Positions 44,806 to 54,730 of a DNA stretch of 64,000 nt are shown here, one piece after another. The stretch lies in NCBI GenBank assembly GCA_965178125.1, contig OZ237749.1, forward strand, positions 248,001 to 312,000, in the 5' to 3' direction. Under the pieces are notes generated by a model. The model did not search any database, was not told the DNA's origin, and worked only from the letters and a program-made list of their open reading frames with translations. Source of the DNA: Bilabrum cf. latius (Eukaryota > Bigyra: Bicosoecida > Bigyra > Bicosoecida). The position numbers and the translations under genes were made by a program. How positions within the stretch are numbered: position 1 is the stretch's first letter; each line of letters begins with the position of its first letter.

Positions 44806-45426
44806 TCAGAGGTCTTTCTTCTCTTTTATACTCATGTGCTTGGATACAAGCTGCGGCGATCCCACCTCGAACTCCGGTTCGGGTACAGGTTCGTACGTTC
44901 CAAATCCACAGTGTGATACCTGCACCTCCGGCGGGATGTATATGCTACCTGGGAGTCGGCAGCCCACATGGTCAGCGTACCAATACTTGGCAAAATCCAA
45001 GTCGCGCCAATCTGGATTTTTGTGTTGCCTGAGCGTACGGGCAAACCGTGCTCGTATAGTAGCGTGGAGGACCTGCGAGAATCTGGCTCTCCTACGAGCC
45101 TCATGCTCATCCAGCCACTCCAGTCGCATGTACACAATATCCTTGTGTAATTTACAGCCCTTGTATACTAATCGCGAGTGCGTGGTCACCAATGCAACGT
45201 GGCTTGTCCAATACTTTACTAGTGCTTTCTCGCAGCGAATTGACACTGTCATACCCTCCAGGAGTTCAATAGAGCGATATCCCACGGGATCTGGCGGAAT
45301 GTATACAACTGGTTTTTCCTGTGGTGTCGTGGCTGGTTGCGCATGATCATTTGGCCTTCTCTCGATCAGCTGCAGCTTGCGGCGCTAAACTTTCTGTTCG
45401 CAGAGCTCGCTTGGAACCAACGCCAT
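44806..45426 (-). CDS. Unknown 206-residue basic protein, copy B
   Basis: Same length as 25882-26502, with scattered, mostly conservative changes (for example VLHPITRARF to VLHATIRARF). Near the N-terminus it has TAG where copy A has AAG (KV-Q-RRKLQL versus KVKRRKLQL). This is readable only if UAG is sense. It converges on the membrane-protein gene. No family recognised. Confidence 0.55.
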
Positions 45427-46076
45427 CCTGTTTGATTCAGGCTAGTCTGAAAGGGGGCATGGCTGTAGTACTTTCACTGGCACCAAGAAGTCTAGGCCAG
45501 ACCTGAACACCTGAATATACACGCATCGTTATCCTTTGGCAAAGCACACGCAACAAGGAGTAGTGGCCCAGCCCCAGGCCTATGCAATTTGGGGACACAA
45601 TTGGTGTCCCCAAATCCCCAAACAAGTCTTTTCGAAAACACTTATTTGGGGTTTATTTGGGGACGGCCTGATTTGGCAGGAAACACTTATTTGGGGATTA
45701 TTTGGGGACAACCCAGGGATGCCTCACTCGCCGATCCGATCGGCGATCGACAGCGGAGGGGGCAGCGGTTAGGGTGGAGCTTCTTGCTGTGAGTAACTCA
45801 GTGCGCGACGTCCGTGCGTGTGTCGAAGCAGCCAAGTATGGGCTACCCAGGCGCGACCGCTGACCTGCCAACCAGCAGGGTACAAAAAAAGAAAAACCTC
45901 GGGTGGGGTCTCTACCCTAGGGCTGCCGATCTAGAATCGCTGGCGCTGTCAGCTACGCAAATCACATTTGGATGTTTAGTGGACAAATTATTGTTTAATT
46001 ACACAAACAATTTCGCAGGAGAAGGCAACCAGAACCAGGGCCAGGCCATGCCACCAGGAGGGCCGACACTATCCCA

Positions 46077-47925
46077 TACAACACACATGAGGATGCAACC
46101 AATATTTCGATCCCATCATCACCATGCATACGTCCAGTGCACACACTGAGCGCCCTCCTGTCTCTTGTCTGCAAGCAAGGGTCGTGCACGGCCGGTGCTT
46201 GGCCTGTCGATCAGCTCACCTGCATCTCGACCTGCAGCGGCCCACCCAACACACATGAGGACGCAACCAATATTTCGATCCCATCATCACCATGCATACG
46301 TCCAGTGCACACACTGAGCGCCCTCCTGTCTCTTGTCTGCAAGCAGGGGTCGTGCACGGCCGGTGCTTGGCCTGTCGATCAGCTCACCTGCATCTCGACC
46401 TGCAGCGGCCCATACAACACACATGAGGATGCAACCAATATTTCGATCCCATCATCACCATGCATACGTCCAGTGCACACACTGAGCACCCTCCTGTCTC
46501 TTGTCTGCAAGCAAGGGTCGTGCACGGCCGGTGCTTGGCCTGTCGATCAGCTCACCTGCATCTCGACCTGCAGCGGCCCACCCAACACACATGAGGATGC
46601 AACCAATATTTCGATCCCATCATCACCATGCATACGTCCAGTGCACACACTGAGCGCCCTCCTGTCTCTTGTCTGCAAGCAAGGGTCGTGCACGGCCGGT
46701 GCTTGGCCTGTCGATCAGCTCACCTGCATCTCGACCTGCAGCGGCCCACCCAACACACATGAGGATGCAACCAATATTTCGATCCCATCATCACCATGCA
46801 TACGTCCAGTGCACACACTGAGCGCCCTCCTGTCTCTTGTCTGCAAGCAGGGGTCGTGCACGGCCGGTGCTTGGCCTGTCGATCAGCTCACCTGCATCTC
46901 GACCTGCAGCGGCCCACCCAACACACATGAGGACGCAACCAATATTTCGATCCCATCATCACCATGCATACGTCCAGTGCACACACTGAGCGCCCTCCTG
47001 TCTCTTGTCTGCAAGCAAGGGTCGTGCACGGCCGGTGCTTGGCCTGTCGATCAGCTCACCTGCATCTCGACCTGCAGCGGCCCACCCAACACACATGAGG
47101 ATGCAACCAATATTTCGATCCCATCATCACCATGCATACGTCCAGTTCACACACTGAGCGCCCTCCTGTCTCTTGTCTGCAAGCAGGGGTCGTGCACGGC
47201 CGGTGCTTGGCCTGTCGATCAGCTCACCTGCATCTCGACCTGCAGCGGCCCACCCAACACACATGAGGACGCAACCAATATTTCGATCCCATCATCACCA
47301 TGCATACGTCCAGTGCACACACTGAGCGCCCTCCTGTCTCTTGTCTGCAAGCAGGGGTCGTGCACGGCCGGTGCTTGGCCTGTCGATCAGCTCACCTGCA
47401 TCTCGACCTGCAGCGGCCCACCCAACACACATGAGGACGCAACCAATATTTCGATCCCATCATCACCATGCATACGTCCAGTGCACACACTGAGCGCCCC
47501 CCTGTCTCTTGTCTGCAAGCAGGGGTCGTGCACGGCCGGTGCTTGGCCTGTCGATCAGCTCACCTGCTGACACCTGCATCTCGACCTGCAGCGGCCCACC
47601 CAACACACATGAGGACGCAACCAATATTTCGATCCCATCATCACCATGCATACGTCCAGTGCACACACTGAGCACCCTCCTGTCTCTTGTCTGCAAGCAA
47701 GGGTCGTGCACGGCCGGTGCTTGGCCTGTCGATCAGCTCACCTGCTGACACCTGCATCTCGACCTGCAGCGGCCCACCCAACACACATGAGGATGCAACC
47801 AATATTTCGATCCCATCATCACCATGCATACGTCCAGTGCACACACTGAGCGCCCTCCTGTCTCTTGTCTGCAAGCAGGGGTCGTGCACGGCCGGTGCTT
47901 GGCATGTCGATCAGCTCACCTGTAT
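46077..47925. repeat. 168-bp minisatellite inside the hAT element, about eleven copies
   Basis: The period is 168 bp; late units carry a 10-bp insertion (ctgctgacac), giving 178 bp. Because 168 is divisible by three and the unit lacks stops, long artificial frames run through it. Units differ by a few bases only. It lies between the left TIR and the 3' end of the transposase gene. Confidence 0.95.
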
Positions 47926-48169
47926 ATTGATGTGGAACCTTGTGTTTCAATTTTACTTCATTTGTACGTGATTTTTACGGAAGCCGCCTTTTCATCGTTT
48001 GTACACTTTCGCATGTTTAATCAACTTACATAAAGCACGTGCTAACCATGTACTAAATCTCATTCTGTGCAACGGTCAAAGAAAAATATATCGCCACCGC
48101 GGCGTGGTTGCATGCCCAGGCACGTACGTCGACTGCCTCCGGCTTTCACCCTCGATCTCACCGCATACA

Positions 48170-51106
48170 TTAGCGGCCAGCCCCACTACTTGCTGCAGCA
48201 GGCATCTATCCTTTTTCTGCCATGCCATCTTCTTTCTCTCCCTCAATCGATGGATCTTCGCCGCGTGAAGACTGGGGTCCAGGCAATGCATCACCCATGG
48301 CGATCCTTGCGCGAACCTCCTCCAGATTGCGCACAGCCTGGAAAGTTGCCTTCTCAACGTACCGGCCCATGAACTGACAGACTGCACTGTGGACGAAAGT
48401 GTGAGCACACGACGCCCAGCGTTCTTTCTGCCTGGCGCGCTTGCTGCAGTAGGAGAAGAATCGTTCAGTCGAAGCCTGAGACATCGCCATGGCCTTCAGG
48501 TAAGAAGCCAACTTTGACAGTAATGGGCAATGCCGGATCACAGATGCATCTGATGTCCAAAACTTCATGGAGCTCCAGTTCTTCTTCATGGTGGCGGTCT
48601 CCAACTGAACAAGTTGCGAGTCCGTCTACCTGCAGAATGCTGCCCACTCATTGTCCAAATCCCCACGCTAGAAGAGGTCACTCAAGTCTCGCCCAACTGC
48701 TTCTTTTGCAGCATTAAAGATGCTACTCGTATCACGCAGCTTTTGCAGCCTTAGCTCTTTGCTCGCATTGATGTCAAGCAGCAGGATGACCTTGGCAACG
48801 CGCAGCATACCTTCGAGATGCTCGTCCATCTTCTTCCCTGCAGCCTTCGCTGGCCCCACATAAGACTTGATGAGAAGCTACTCTAGCTCATCCTCCGTGT
48901 AGTTGCACCTGAACCACCAATGATCAGGATCGTGGCATGCCTTAATGGCCCTGACAGCGGCCTTGGCATCGTCCACGAGGCGTGGCGGAGCAGATGCTTC
49001 AGCACCTCCAGCGGCAGCGCCAGCAGCGGCCTACTGCGCACCCACCCCTTCAGCAGCTGCGCGTGCAGCAGCTGCAGCCAGGCGTTGTTGGTGTGAAGGT
49101 CCCGGCCCCGTTGCCTGAACTGCAGCGGCACCCACACCTGCACCAGCAGCTTTTGCATCACCATCACCTGGACCCTCTGGGTACCTGAACCGAGCAGTCT
49201 CAACCAACTAAACAAAGTCGCGAAGCGTGTCCATGCTCTGAACGCCATCCTTCTACATCTTTACGATCATGTCCGAGAGCTTGCTCAGCACGTCCGAGAC
49301 TAGCGCTGTTCGGGCAGCAACCTAGACGACATCCAATACGTCCCCCACCGTGTACTCAGTAAGAGTCGTCCCACGGATAACTCTTCCCTTTCGGCGAGGG
49401 ACACAAGATATGACTTTCTTGGCACAATTGATGAATGTACACTTCTTGTTTTTGCTGAAAGCCTCGAATTGCGTCAGGAGCGATCCCGTGAATCCCAAGC
49501 TAGCGAGTGGTTTCGCTGCATCCGCTTTGCTGCACCACCTCGTCTCAACCGCTTTCGTAACCGCCATACCATCCTTTTTAGGCATGCCTGCTAGTTCAGC
49601 AGCTCTGGACACTGCAGTCTCGATAATCGCACGACTGCCAAAGGCTCGCGACCATGCAGTGCTGAAAGCGCTGACCAGGCCGGCCAACGATGACTTGGGG
49701 CCCGTCCGAGTGGAAGTGAATTCCACGTCCAGGTACACACCTTCAACCAAATTCAAACTATGGGGTATACAGTGCCCAACAAAAGGTGCAGGAAGGCTTT
49801 TGCCGGCTGCCTTCTGTTCGATAAGGAGGTTGCTGCAGAAGGTCCGGTTCGCCAGCTGAGCATACGCTGCGTTGTCAGACGTGACGCAAGCAACATACTT
49901 CTTATCAATACCGGTCACCTTGCAAAAGTGGTCCAAGACTTGCCCAAGTTGCTCGGCAAGAGACTCTCCAGAGTGTGAATCGCTGCTGCAATCGACACCA
50001 ATCACTAGTACCCCTTTCGGCGACAGGCGAAGATCGGCGAACTTGGCCACAAACACCGTGATCTTGCCCACATAATACTGGGACTCATCATGCATGATGG
50101 AGACAAATGGATGCAGGGTGACGTCATGACCCTTCAGCTCGATGCATGTCTGCTTGACACCGCGAAGCACTTCGTCGATCAGGTCGTTGGTACTTTGCTT
50201 GGACCTGCTCACCTGGCTTTGGGCAATCGGATTCGGGGCCAAGACCTACAATGCGTCACGGTGCACATGCGAAGTTACAAAGCTTATCTAACTCTACGAG
50301 AAACCTTGAGACATCATCAACGAAATGTAGTGGGCGCGACCCTGCACGCTCAGCTGCCGCGCTCTCTCTTCGACGGGAATGGCGTCTGGGCTAAGACCAC
50401 CCTCCAGCATCTGTCGCGTGCGCATGGCTGCTTTCTACTCTACATGATGGGATGACAATTGTCTCGCGAAGGCATGCCTGGATGCTTCTTTTGCAATAGC
50501 ATCACTTTTGCGACGAGTCAGGGTGCGCGGGATGTTGTCGGCAAAGTGCTTGCCAGCAGCGTCGTCGTCCCGTTGACCTTGTGCCTCGTCAACTTCGAGC
50601 TTCGGGTTCTTCTTCTTGAGTTTAGCCCATTTCCGCCTTCTTTTCATGGCATTTAGTCGAGCACCGTATGCGTGCCGTAGTGAAAACAAGCGTGCCTCAT
50701 ACGTTGATCCACTTGCAGCAATCCCTGAGTAGGGGTGGAGCTTCATGTGAGAGCGCACCGCGGCTGCATCGCGGACTGAGACGTCTTTCGCGCAGATCTA
50801 GCACGTCATTTCGCCGGTGGCCTTGAAACTATCCAGTGTAGTCTTGCCGAACGCCATCTCGATGACTGGATTCTCTTTCATCAGCTTTTGAAAGGCACCA
50901 CCGAAAAAAGATTCTCGCTAGGTAAGAGGGTTACGTTGGCGTGCAGGCTTCTTCGGTTTTTGTACTTTGGCAGCCTTGAAGGGACGAGGTGGTGAAGATG
51001 CACCGCCTTTCTGTACCACTGCTTGCTGTTCTCCCTCTCTCGGCCGCTTATCGCCCAACTGCTTAACGAAAGTGCATACAATCGATGGCTCTTTCATCTT
51101 GGACAT
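48170..51106 (-). CDS. hAT transposase
   Basis: A 978-residue frame from ATG at 51,104-51,106 to TAA at 48,170-48,172, with many TAGs read as Gln. The N-terminal part has a BED/C2H2-type finger (TCQICAKDV...RSHMKLH, with a TAG as the Q). The catalytic RNase H-like core shows IMHDES, VGVDCSSDSHSGES, CVTSDNAAY, CIPHSLNLV and ETRWCSK, the usual order in hAT/DUF659 transposases. The C-terminal dimerisation region reads LLSKLASYLKAMAMSQASTE then RFFSYC, matching the hAT P-x-L-x-x-x-A...S-x-x-S-E-R-x-F-S signature. It catalyses cut-and-paste of the surrounding element. No TAA or TGA interrupts it. Confidence 0.85.
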
Positions 51107-51793
51107 ACGCTTTTTCTAGTAGGGCTATACTTTGGGCATTTGATACAGTTATGTGGCACCTCGAGGATCAAGTTTTAAAGTACACATTATGTATAAATAA
51201 CCCATATTTAATACAGATGTATTTGTAACGTACAGATATCCAGCTGTCCCCAAAAGCTTATTTGGGGATTATTTGGGGACGGTCCCCAAATTGCATAGGC
51301 CTGCCCAGCCCATTTGCCTGGAGCTTCAGGTGCTAGAACGCATCTGGGCGAAGGGAACGGCAAGGCTAGCACGCTCCCGGATCTGGAGCAGGCAACAAGT
51401 CCTAGAGGCGGACTATGTGGCGGTCTGGTGGCGAGAGGCTGAACGCCTCACGCCTCGCCAGGCCTTCCTTGCGCATGCTCCCTCACTGCGGACGTTCGAC
51501 TGGGTCTGACTCCCAGGAGATCTCAACGCGATGCGCTTAGGACACGGGTCCTAGGCATGTATCGGTCTTAACCAGACCAACTATTTCTTTAGAGGCCTTT
51601 TCAGGTCCTGACTGGCTCCGCCAACGCGGGTACAGCTGGGTCCCTTGTATAGGTGCGCGTTACTTTGGTGGCAGTCCTCGGATTGTCTCTGGTATTGAAT
51701 TGCGTGCGAAAACTCTATTTCCTCTCTCTCTCTCGATCCTTTTTTTTGCGGAGCCCATGGCGTGAGCTTGCTGATCCGTTCGACCTGCCCAGT

Positions 51794-51861
51794 GCGATTG
51801 CCTCTTGGGGTGGTCGTTGTAGTTGGGTAGTGTGTGCTTTGACTCAGACATATTATATTCT
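51794..51861 (+). repeat. Dispersed repeat, copy 2
   Basis: Begins gcgattgcctcttggggtgg and ends tcagacatattatattctctc. The same sequence recurs at 52,155-52,231 and, inverted and diverged, at 11,142-11,205. Confidence 0.85.
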
Positions 51862-52154
51862 CTCTCGATCCCGGCAGGAGCACAACCAGGTGGTGGATCT
51901 GGGAGTGCTTGGGAAGAGGCAGGCGGCCTTGACCCTGACCATGCTGGTCTCTTACATCCCCTAGCACTCGCAGTGGGAGCTCCAGATGTGCAGAACCTCC
52001 AAGGAGGAGCGGCACAGCTGACAGCTGCTGCAGCTTGAGCTGGTCAGTGAGATGTTTCCTCCCGGTCGAAGTAGCCTTCGGGTGACTTCTTAGCCTGGGT
52101 AGCGTGTAGTTTGAATCACATAAATTTATTCTCTCTCTCTCTTGCGATTATATT

Positions 52155-52231
52155 CTCTCTTGCGATTGCCTCTTGGGGTGGTCGTTGTAGTTGGGTAGTG
52201 TGTGCTTTGACTCAGACATATTATATTCTCT
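52155..52231 (+). repeat. Dispersed repeat, copy 3, with extra end duplication
   Basis: Direct repeat of 51,794-51,861. Its end (cagacatattatattctct) is duplicated again at 52,238-52,257. Confidence 0.85.
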
Positions 52232-52504
52232 TGCCTCAGACATATTATATTCTCTCTTGCCTGCCCTAGATCTATGGGTAGATGGGGTGCTGAACGTGTC
52301 AGCGAGGCTGGTAAGTGCCAAGACGTGGGGGACCACTGGGAGTGTACCGCATGAGGCAGATACCGAAAAGGGTCTGGAAGCTCGGAGGCCGTCGGGACGA
52401 CACAGGCAGGCAGGGCCAGCCAAGTGTCGAGTGGCAGCAATGCGTGTTGCCCCCGCCATAGTCCGAGTGGAAGGGCGCCTGTAAGGTCTGTCCTTTCAAC
52501 ATGC

Positions 52505-52586
52505 ATAATCGTGATAGCGTGCGCCTTTGAGTTCAAGTTGAATCACAAACTATTAGACCCCCCCCCCCCTCCCCCCCCCCCCCGCC
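52505..52586 (+). mobile_element. LINE 3' tail (copy 4)
   Basis: It reads gtgatagcgtgcgcctttga and continues to a long C-run, matching the last 60 bp of the LINE copies at 24,110 and 27,295. Only the extreme 3' end is present, i.e. a very short truncated insertion. Confidence 0.65.
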
Positions 52587-52602
52587 TAGCCTAGATTACT
52601 AT

Positions 52603-52760
52603 GAGGGCTGGAGGGCTGCAGCGAAGACCAAACGGGCGCTCGTCAGCGCGGTCAGGGAGGGTTTTGCCAGCCTGGCTGTGGGGGCAGCCGAAAACAACAA
52701 CCTCGCCATGGCGGTCGCCATCGCCAAGGCAGGGTTGGACCAGAACGGGGCTTGTCGTTG
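52603..52760 (+). mobile_element. LINE coding-end fragment (copy 5)
   Basis: Encodes the LINE's SLAVGAAENNNLAMA-type segment (compare 23,812-23,960), with about 80-85 percent identity by eye. It has no 3' tail and abuts the 123-bp repeat. Confidence 0.65.
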
Positions 52761-52767
52761 TACAAGG

Positions 52768-52897
52768 CCTCAATTTGTGCTAGATCTAGTCTCGACTTTC
52801 GAATTGAATCCAAGTCTTGCGCACATAGAGTCCAGCGCACTAGCTGGAGCGCCTGGCTCCCCTCTGGACGTATTGGCAGCTGTAGCGCGCCCCCCCC
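52768..52897 (+). repeat. 123-bp dispersed repeat with C-run, at the viral junction
   Basis: Second copy of the sequence in lysozyme intron 3. It ends in a run of C immediately followed by the AT-rich viral DNA, so it marks the host side of the junction. Confidence 0.85.
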
Positions 52898-52934
52898 GCT
52901 ACGGTAATAAATAAATTTATTCCCTTCGGTTAAG

Positions 52935-53022
52935 GATGATTAACATCATCAATAGTTCCAGTCCATCAGAGCTAAAGCTCTTCAGTCCGTTCCACTCCTT
53001 TTGGAGCTAGTCGCTCCAAAAG
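52935..53022. other. Cluster of three perfect hairpins at the viral left border
   Basis: Stems: gatgat/atcatc (52935-52950), agagct/agctct (52968-52981) and the 10-bp cttttggagc/gctccaaaag with a 5-nt loop (52998-53022). Three perfect stems in 90 bp of non-coding DNA next to the border suggest a terminal or replication signal. This is inference. Confidence 0.5.
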
Positions 53023-53596
53023 TCAAGGTGAGCCTCTTCATACTGCTACTTCATATAACTGCTTTATCCTTCTAATTATATAAAATCAATTATATATAAA
53101 ACTCTATACGATGACCATATCCATAAATTGCGTATTAGTATATGTAAGTTCTAATCAAAACGTGGATGTAGCCCTCTTGTGAAGGTGTTATGGGACTCTA
53201 GCCATTTTCTAGCCAAAAGTTCCATCACTTTATGGGACTCCATTATTCAACCTTCTAAACTACCTTCATTATACCCCCTTATCCTCGCTTATACCTTCAC
53301 AAATGGAACAAACGCGCTACAGCAACTCGCTACACTCGTCATCGTCAAAATGAACCTGAACCTGAATATTGGAGTTCAGCATTTCTTAGGAAATATGAGG
53401 GTCTAACCAACAGGATTTAATATTAAATTGTAAGCCTTTATAAAGGGTGTATATGTTTTTAAGTATTAATCTATGCCTATACATCACATAACCCCCTTCA
53501 TAACCCTAGCCTATAGGCTAGGGATAACCCCCACATAACCCCCCCACCTCTAAGCGTTTTTTTAAAACTCAAAAATTATAACCTAGTATTATAGAT
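53023..53596. other. Viral non-coding region with structured repeat copy 1
   Basis: Contains the first structured repeat (53,104-53,243) and C-rich runs at 53,505-53,550. Just before the next gene, gcgtttttttaaaactcaaa (53554-53573) may be a degenerate form of the viral promoter motif. Confidence 0.45.
53104..53243 (+). repeat. Structured intergenic repeat, copy 1
   Basis: Core atacgatgaccatatcca, then aattgcgtattagtatatgt, then aaaacgtggatg. 5'-ATACG can pair with CGTAT and ATCCAT with GTGGAT (one G-U), in interleaved pseudoknot order. Homologues at 54,381-54,580 and 62,016-62,210. Confidence 0.65.
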
Positions 53597-54367
53597 ATGA
53601 ACTTTAATAATTATGTCATTGAAAATCCCGTCCTTATGAAGCAGATTTATAAGGCTACAGACCATATTACGGATAATACACAGAAAATTTTAGAGACCAT
53701 TACTACGTATGTAGATTTAGGTGGTAAGTTTTCAAAACCTAAATTAATTAATAAAAATATAGTTAGTGATATTAAAGAGAAAAAAGCCGTGATAAAACCC
53801 AAGAAAGAAGAGAAACAGAAGATACAACACGATAATAACGACCAGCTTGAAATTAACCAAACATACATTCTAGATAAATTTAATGACTATAAACCACAGA
53901 ATAATAAAATTTATAATGATGTAGATGATTTACAACCGCCAGAATTAATTAGATAGACCGCAATAGATGAAAAATTAACCGGTATGGAGCCTGACAGTGA
54001 AAGTGAAATAAACAGCGTTAGTACCGAACAAGACTAGATAGAAGCAGAAACTGATGATGAAATGATACCTGAGGAAGAGAAAAAAATAATTGGAGACCTA
54101 GAAAGGCTAGAAGACGGAGACTATAGGTATAAAGTGTCCGTAAATGGAAATGATGTATTTTTTGGTGAAATTAATTTACCCGATGTAGAGGCTCTTAAGA
54201 AATAGTTTAGCCCTCGTAAATTACAAATTATGATTTGTAAAATTAAAAGAAATTTTAATATTAATAATAGCGATGATATAAACAGCCCTGAGTTTTGGAA
54301 TAGCCGTGTATATTTGACCCTTGATGTGAAGGCCGAACATCAGAAACTACAAGATATCTATAATTAA
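53597..54367 (+). CDS. Viral protein of unknown function, 256 residues
   Basis: From ATG at 53597 to TAA at 54365, with TAGs at 53954, 54035 and 54203. The N-terminal third is helical (ILETITTYVDLGG). A lysine-rich stretch (KEKKAVIKPKKEEKQK) is followed by an acidic linker. The C-terminal part looks like a compact domain (DYRYKVSVNGNDVFFGEINL, then LKKQFSPRKLQIMICKIKRN). The protein is highly charged and may bind DNA or other virion proteins, but I recognise no family. It is the first gene from the left border and is codirectional with the PrimPol-helicase. Confidence 0.7.
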
Positions 54368-54380
54368 AAGCCCCTACAAC

Positions 54381-54580
54381 TTAATAAACGGGCTAGAATT
54401 TAATAAAATATTTTAATATAACCGCTATATTAAAATCTATACGATGGCTATATCCACAAATTGCGTATAATTATATAGTATTTCTAGCAAAATGTGGATG
54501 TAGGGCCTCTTGTGAAGGTGGTATGGGACCTTAAGATAATTTTAAAAAATAGTTCCATCACTTTAGAAGGTGTTAAAATA
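54381..54580 (+). repeat. Structured intergenic repeat, copy 2
   Basis: Shares with copy 3 the lead acgggctagaatttaataaa and with both other copies the atacgatggctatatccac ... gcgta ... gtggatg core. Here ATCCACA pairs with TGTGGAT over seven bases. It lies between two plus-strand genes. Confidence 0.65.
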
Positions 54581-54683
54581 CACCATTCATATCACAATCT
54601 ATTTTTTAGGGCTAAATGGCAAAAATCACCTTTTACCTTCATTAATTATTATAGCCCCTTTAAGCCCTCTATAATTAAATATG

Positions 54684-54702
54684 GCGTTTAAAATAGTTTA
54701 AA
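54684..54702 (+). promoter_or_regulatory. Viral promoter motif before the PrimPol-helicase
   Basis: gcgtttaaaatagtttaaa, inverse form of the motif TTTAAGTCATTTTAAACGCG. It ends 28 nt before the start codon and is followed by an A/T-only TATA stretch. Confidence 0.6.
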
Positions 54703-54730
54703 AATATATTTCTAATAATATATATAGAAA

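Larger units (their letters stand above)
42979..45520. repeat. Duplicated two-gene block, copy B (no LINE)
   Basis: Partner of 23,318-26,592, in the same orientation. It lacks the LINE and so gives the ancestral state of that insertion site. It ends just before the hAT transposon. Confidence 0.8.
45575..51303 (-). mobile_element. Complete hAT-superfamily DNA transposon
   Basis: This element is 5729 bp long, with perfect 22-bp terminal inverted repeats starting caggcctatgcaatttgggg at both ends (45575-45596 and 51282-51303). It is flanked by the 8-bp direct repeat cccagccc at 45567-45574 and 51304-51311. TIRs beginning CA(G) and 8-bp target duplications define hAT. Just inside both ends is the subterminal motif ttatttggggattatttggg, a likely transposase-binding repeat. 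It encodes one minus-strand transposase and carries a 168-bp minisatellite. All parts look intact, so it may be autonomous and recently active. Confidence 0.92.
51304..52499. other. Repeat-rich spacer between hAT and LINE debris
   Basis: Holds two direct copies of a dispersed repeat (51,794-51,861; 52,155-52,231), TCTC microsatellite tracts (about 51,720-51,745 and 52,130-52,160) and scraps of frame such as EADYVAVWWREAERLTPRQA near 51,400 and QEHNQVVDLGVLGKRQ near 51,880. The latter could be exon or transposon remnants, but I cannot assign them. Confidence 0.45.

Noticed and set aside
46137-47570. A 477-codon open frame through the hAT minisatellite
   Set aside because: The 168-bp period is a multiple of three and lacks stops, so the frame is a by-product of the repeat. 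Later units shift frame with the 10-bp insertion.
53179-53406. A 75-codon viral frame
   Set aside because: It lies within and next to the structured intergenic repeat and is not conserved in the other copies.
54494-54691. A 65-codon viral frame before the PrimPol gene
   Set aside because: It overlaps structured repeat copy 2 and the promoter motif, and has no relative in the other repeat copies.
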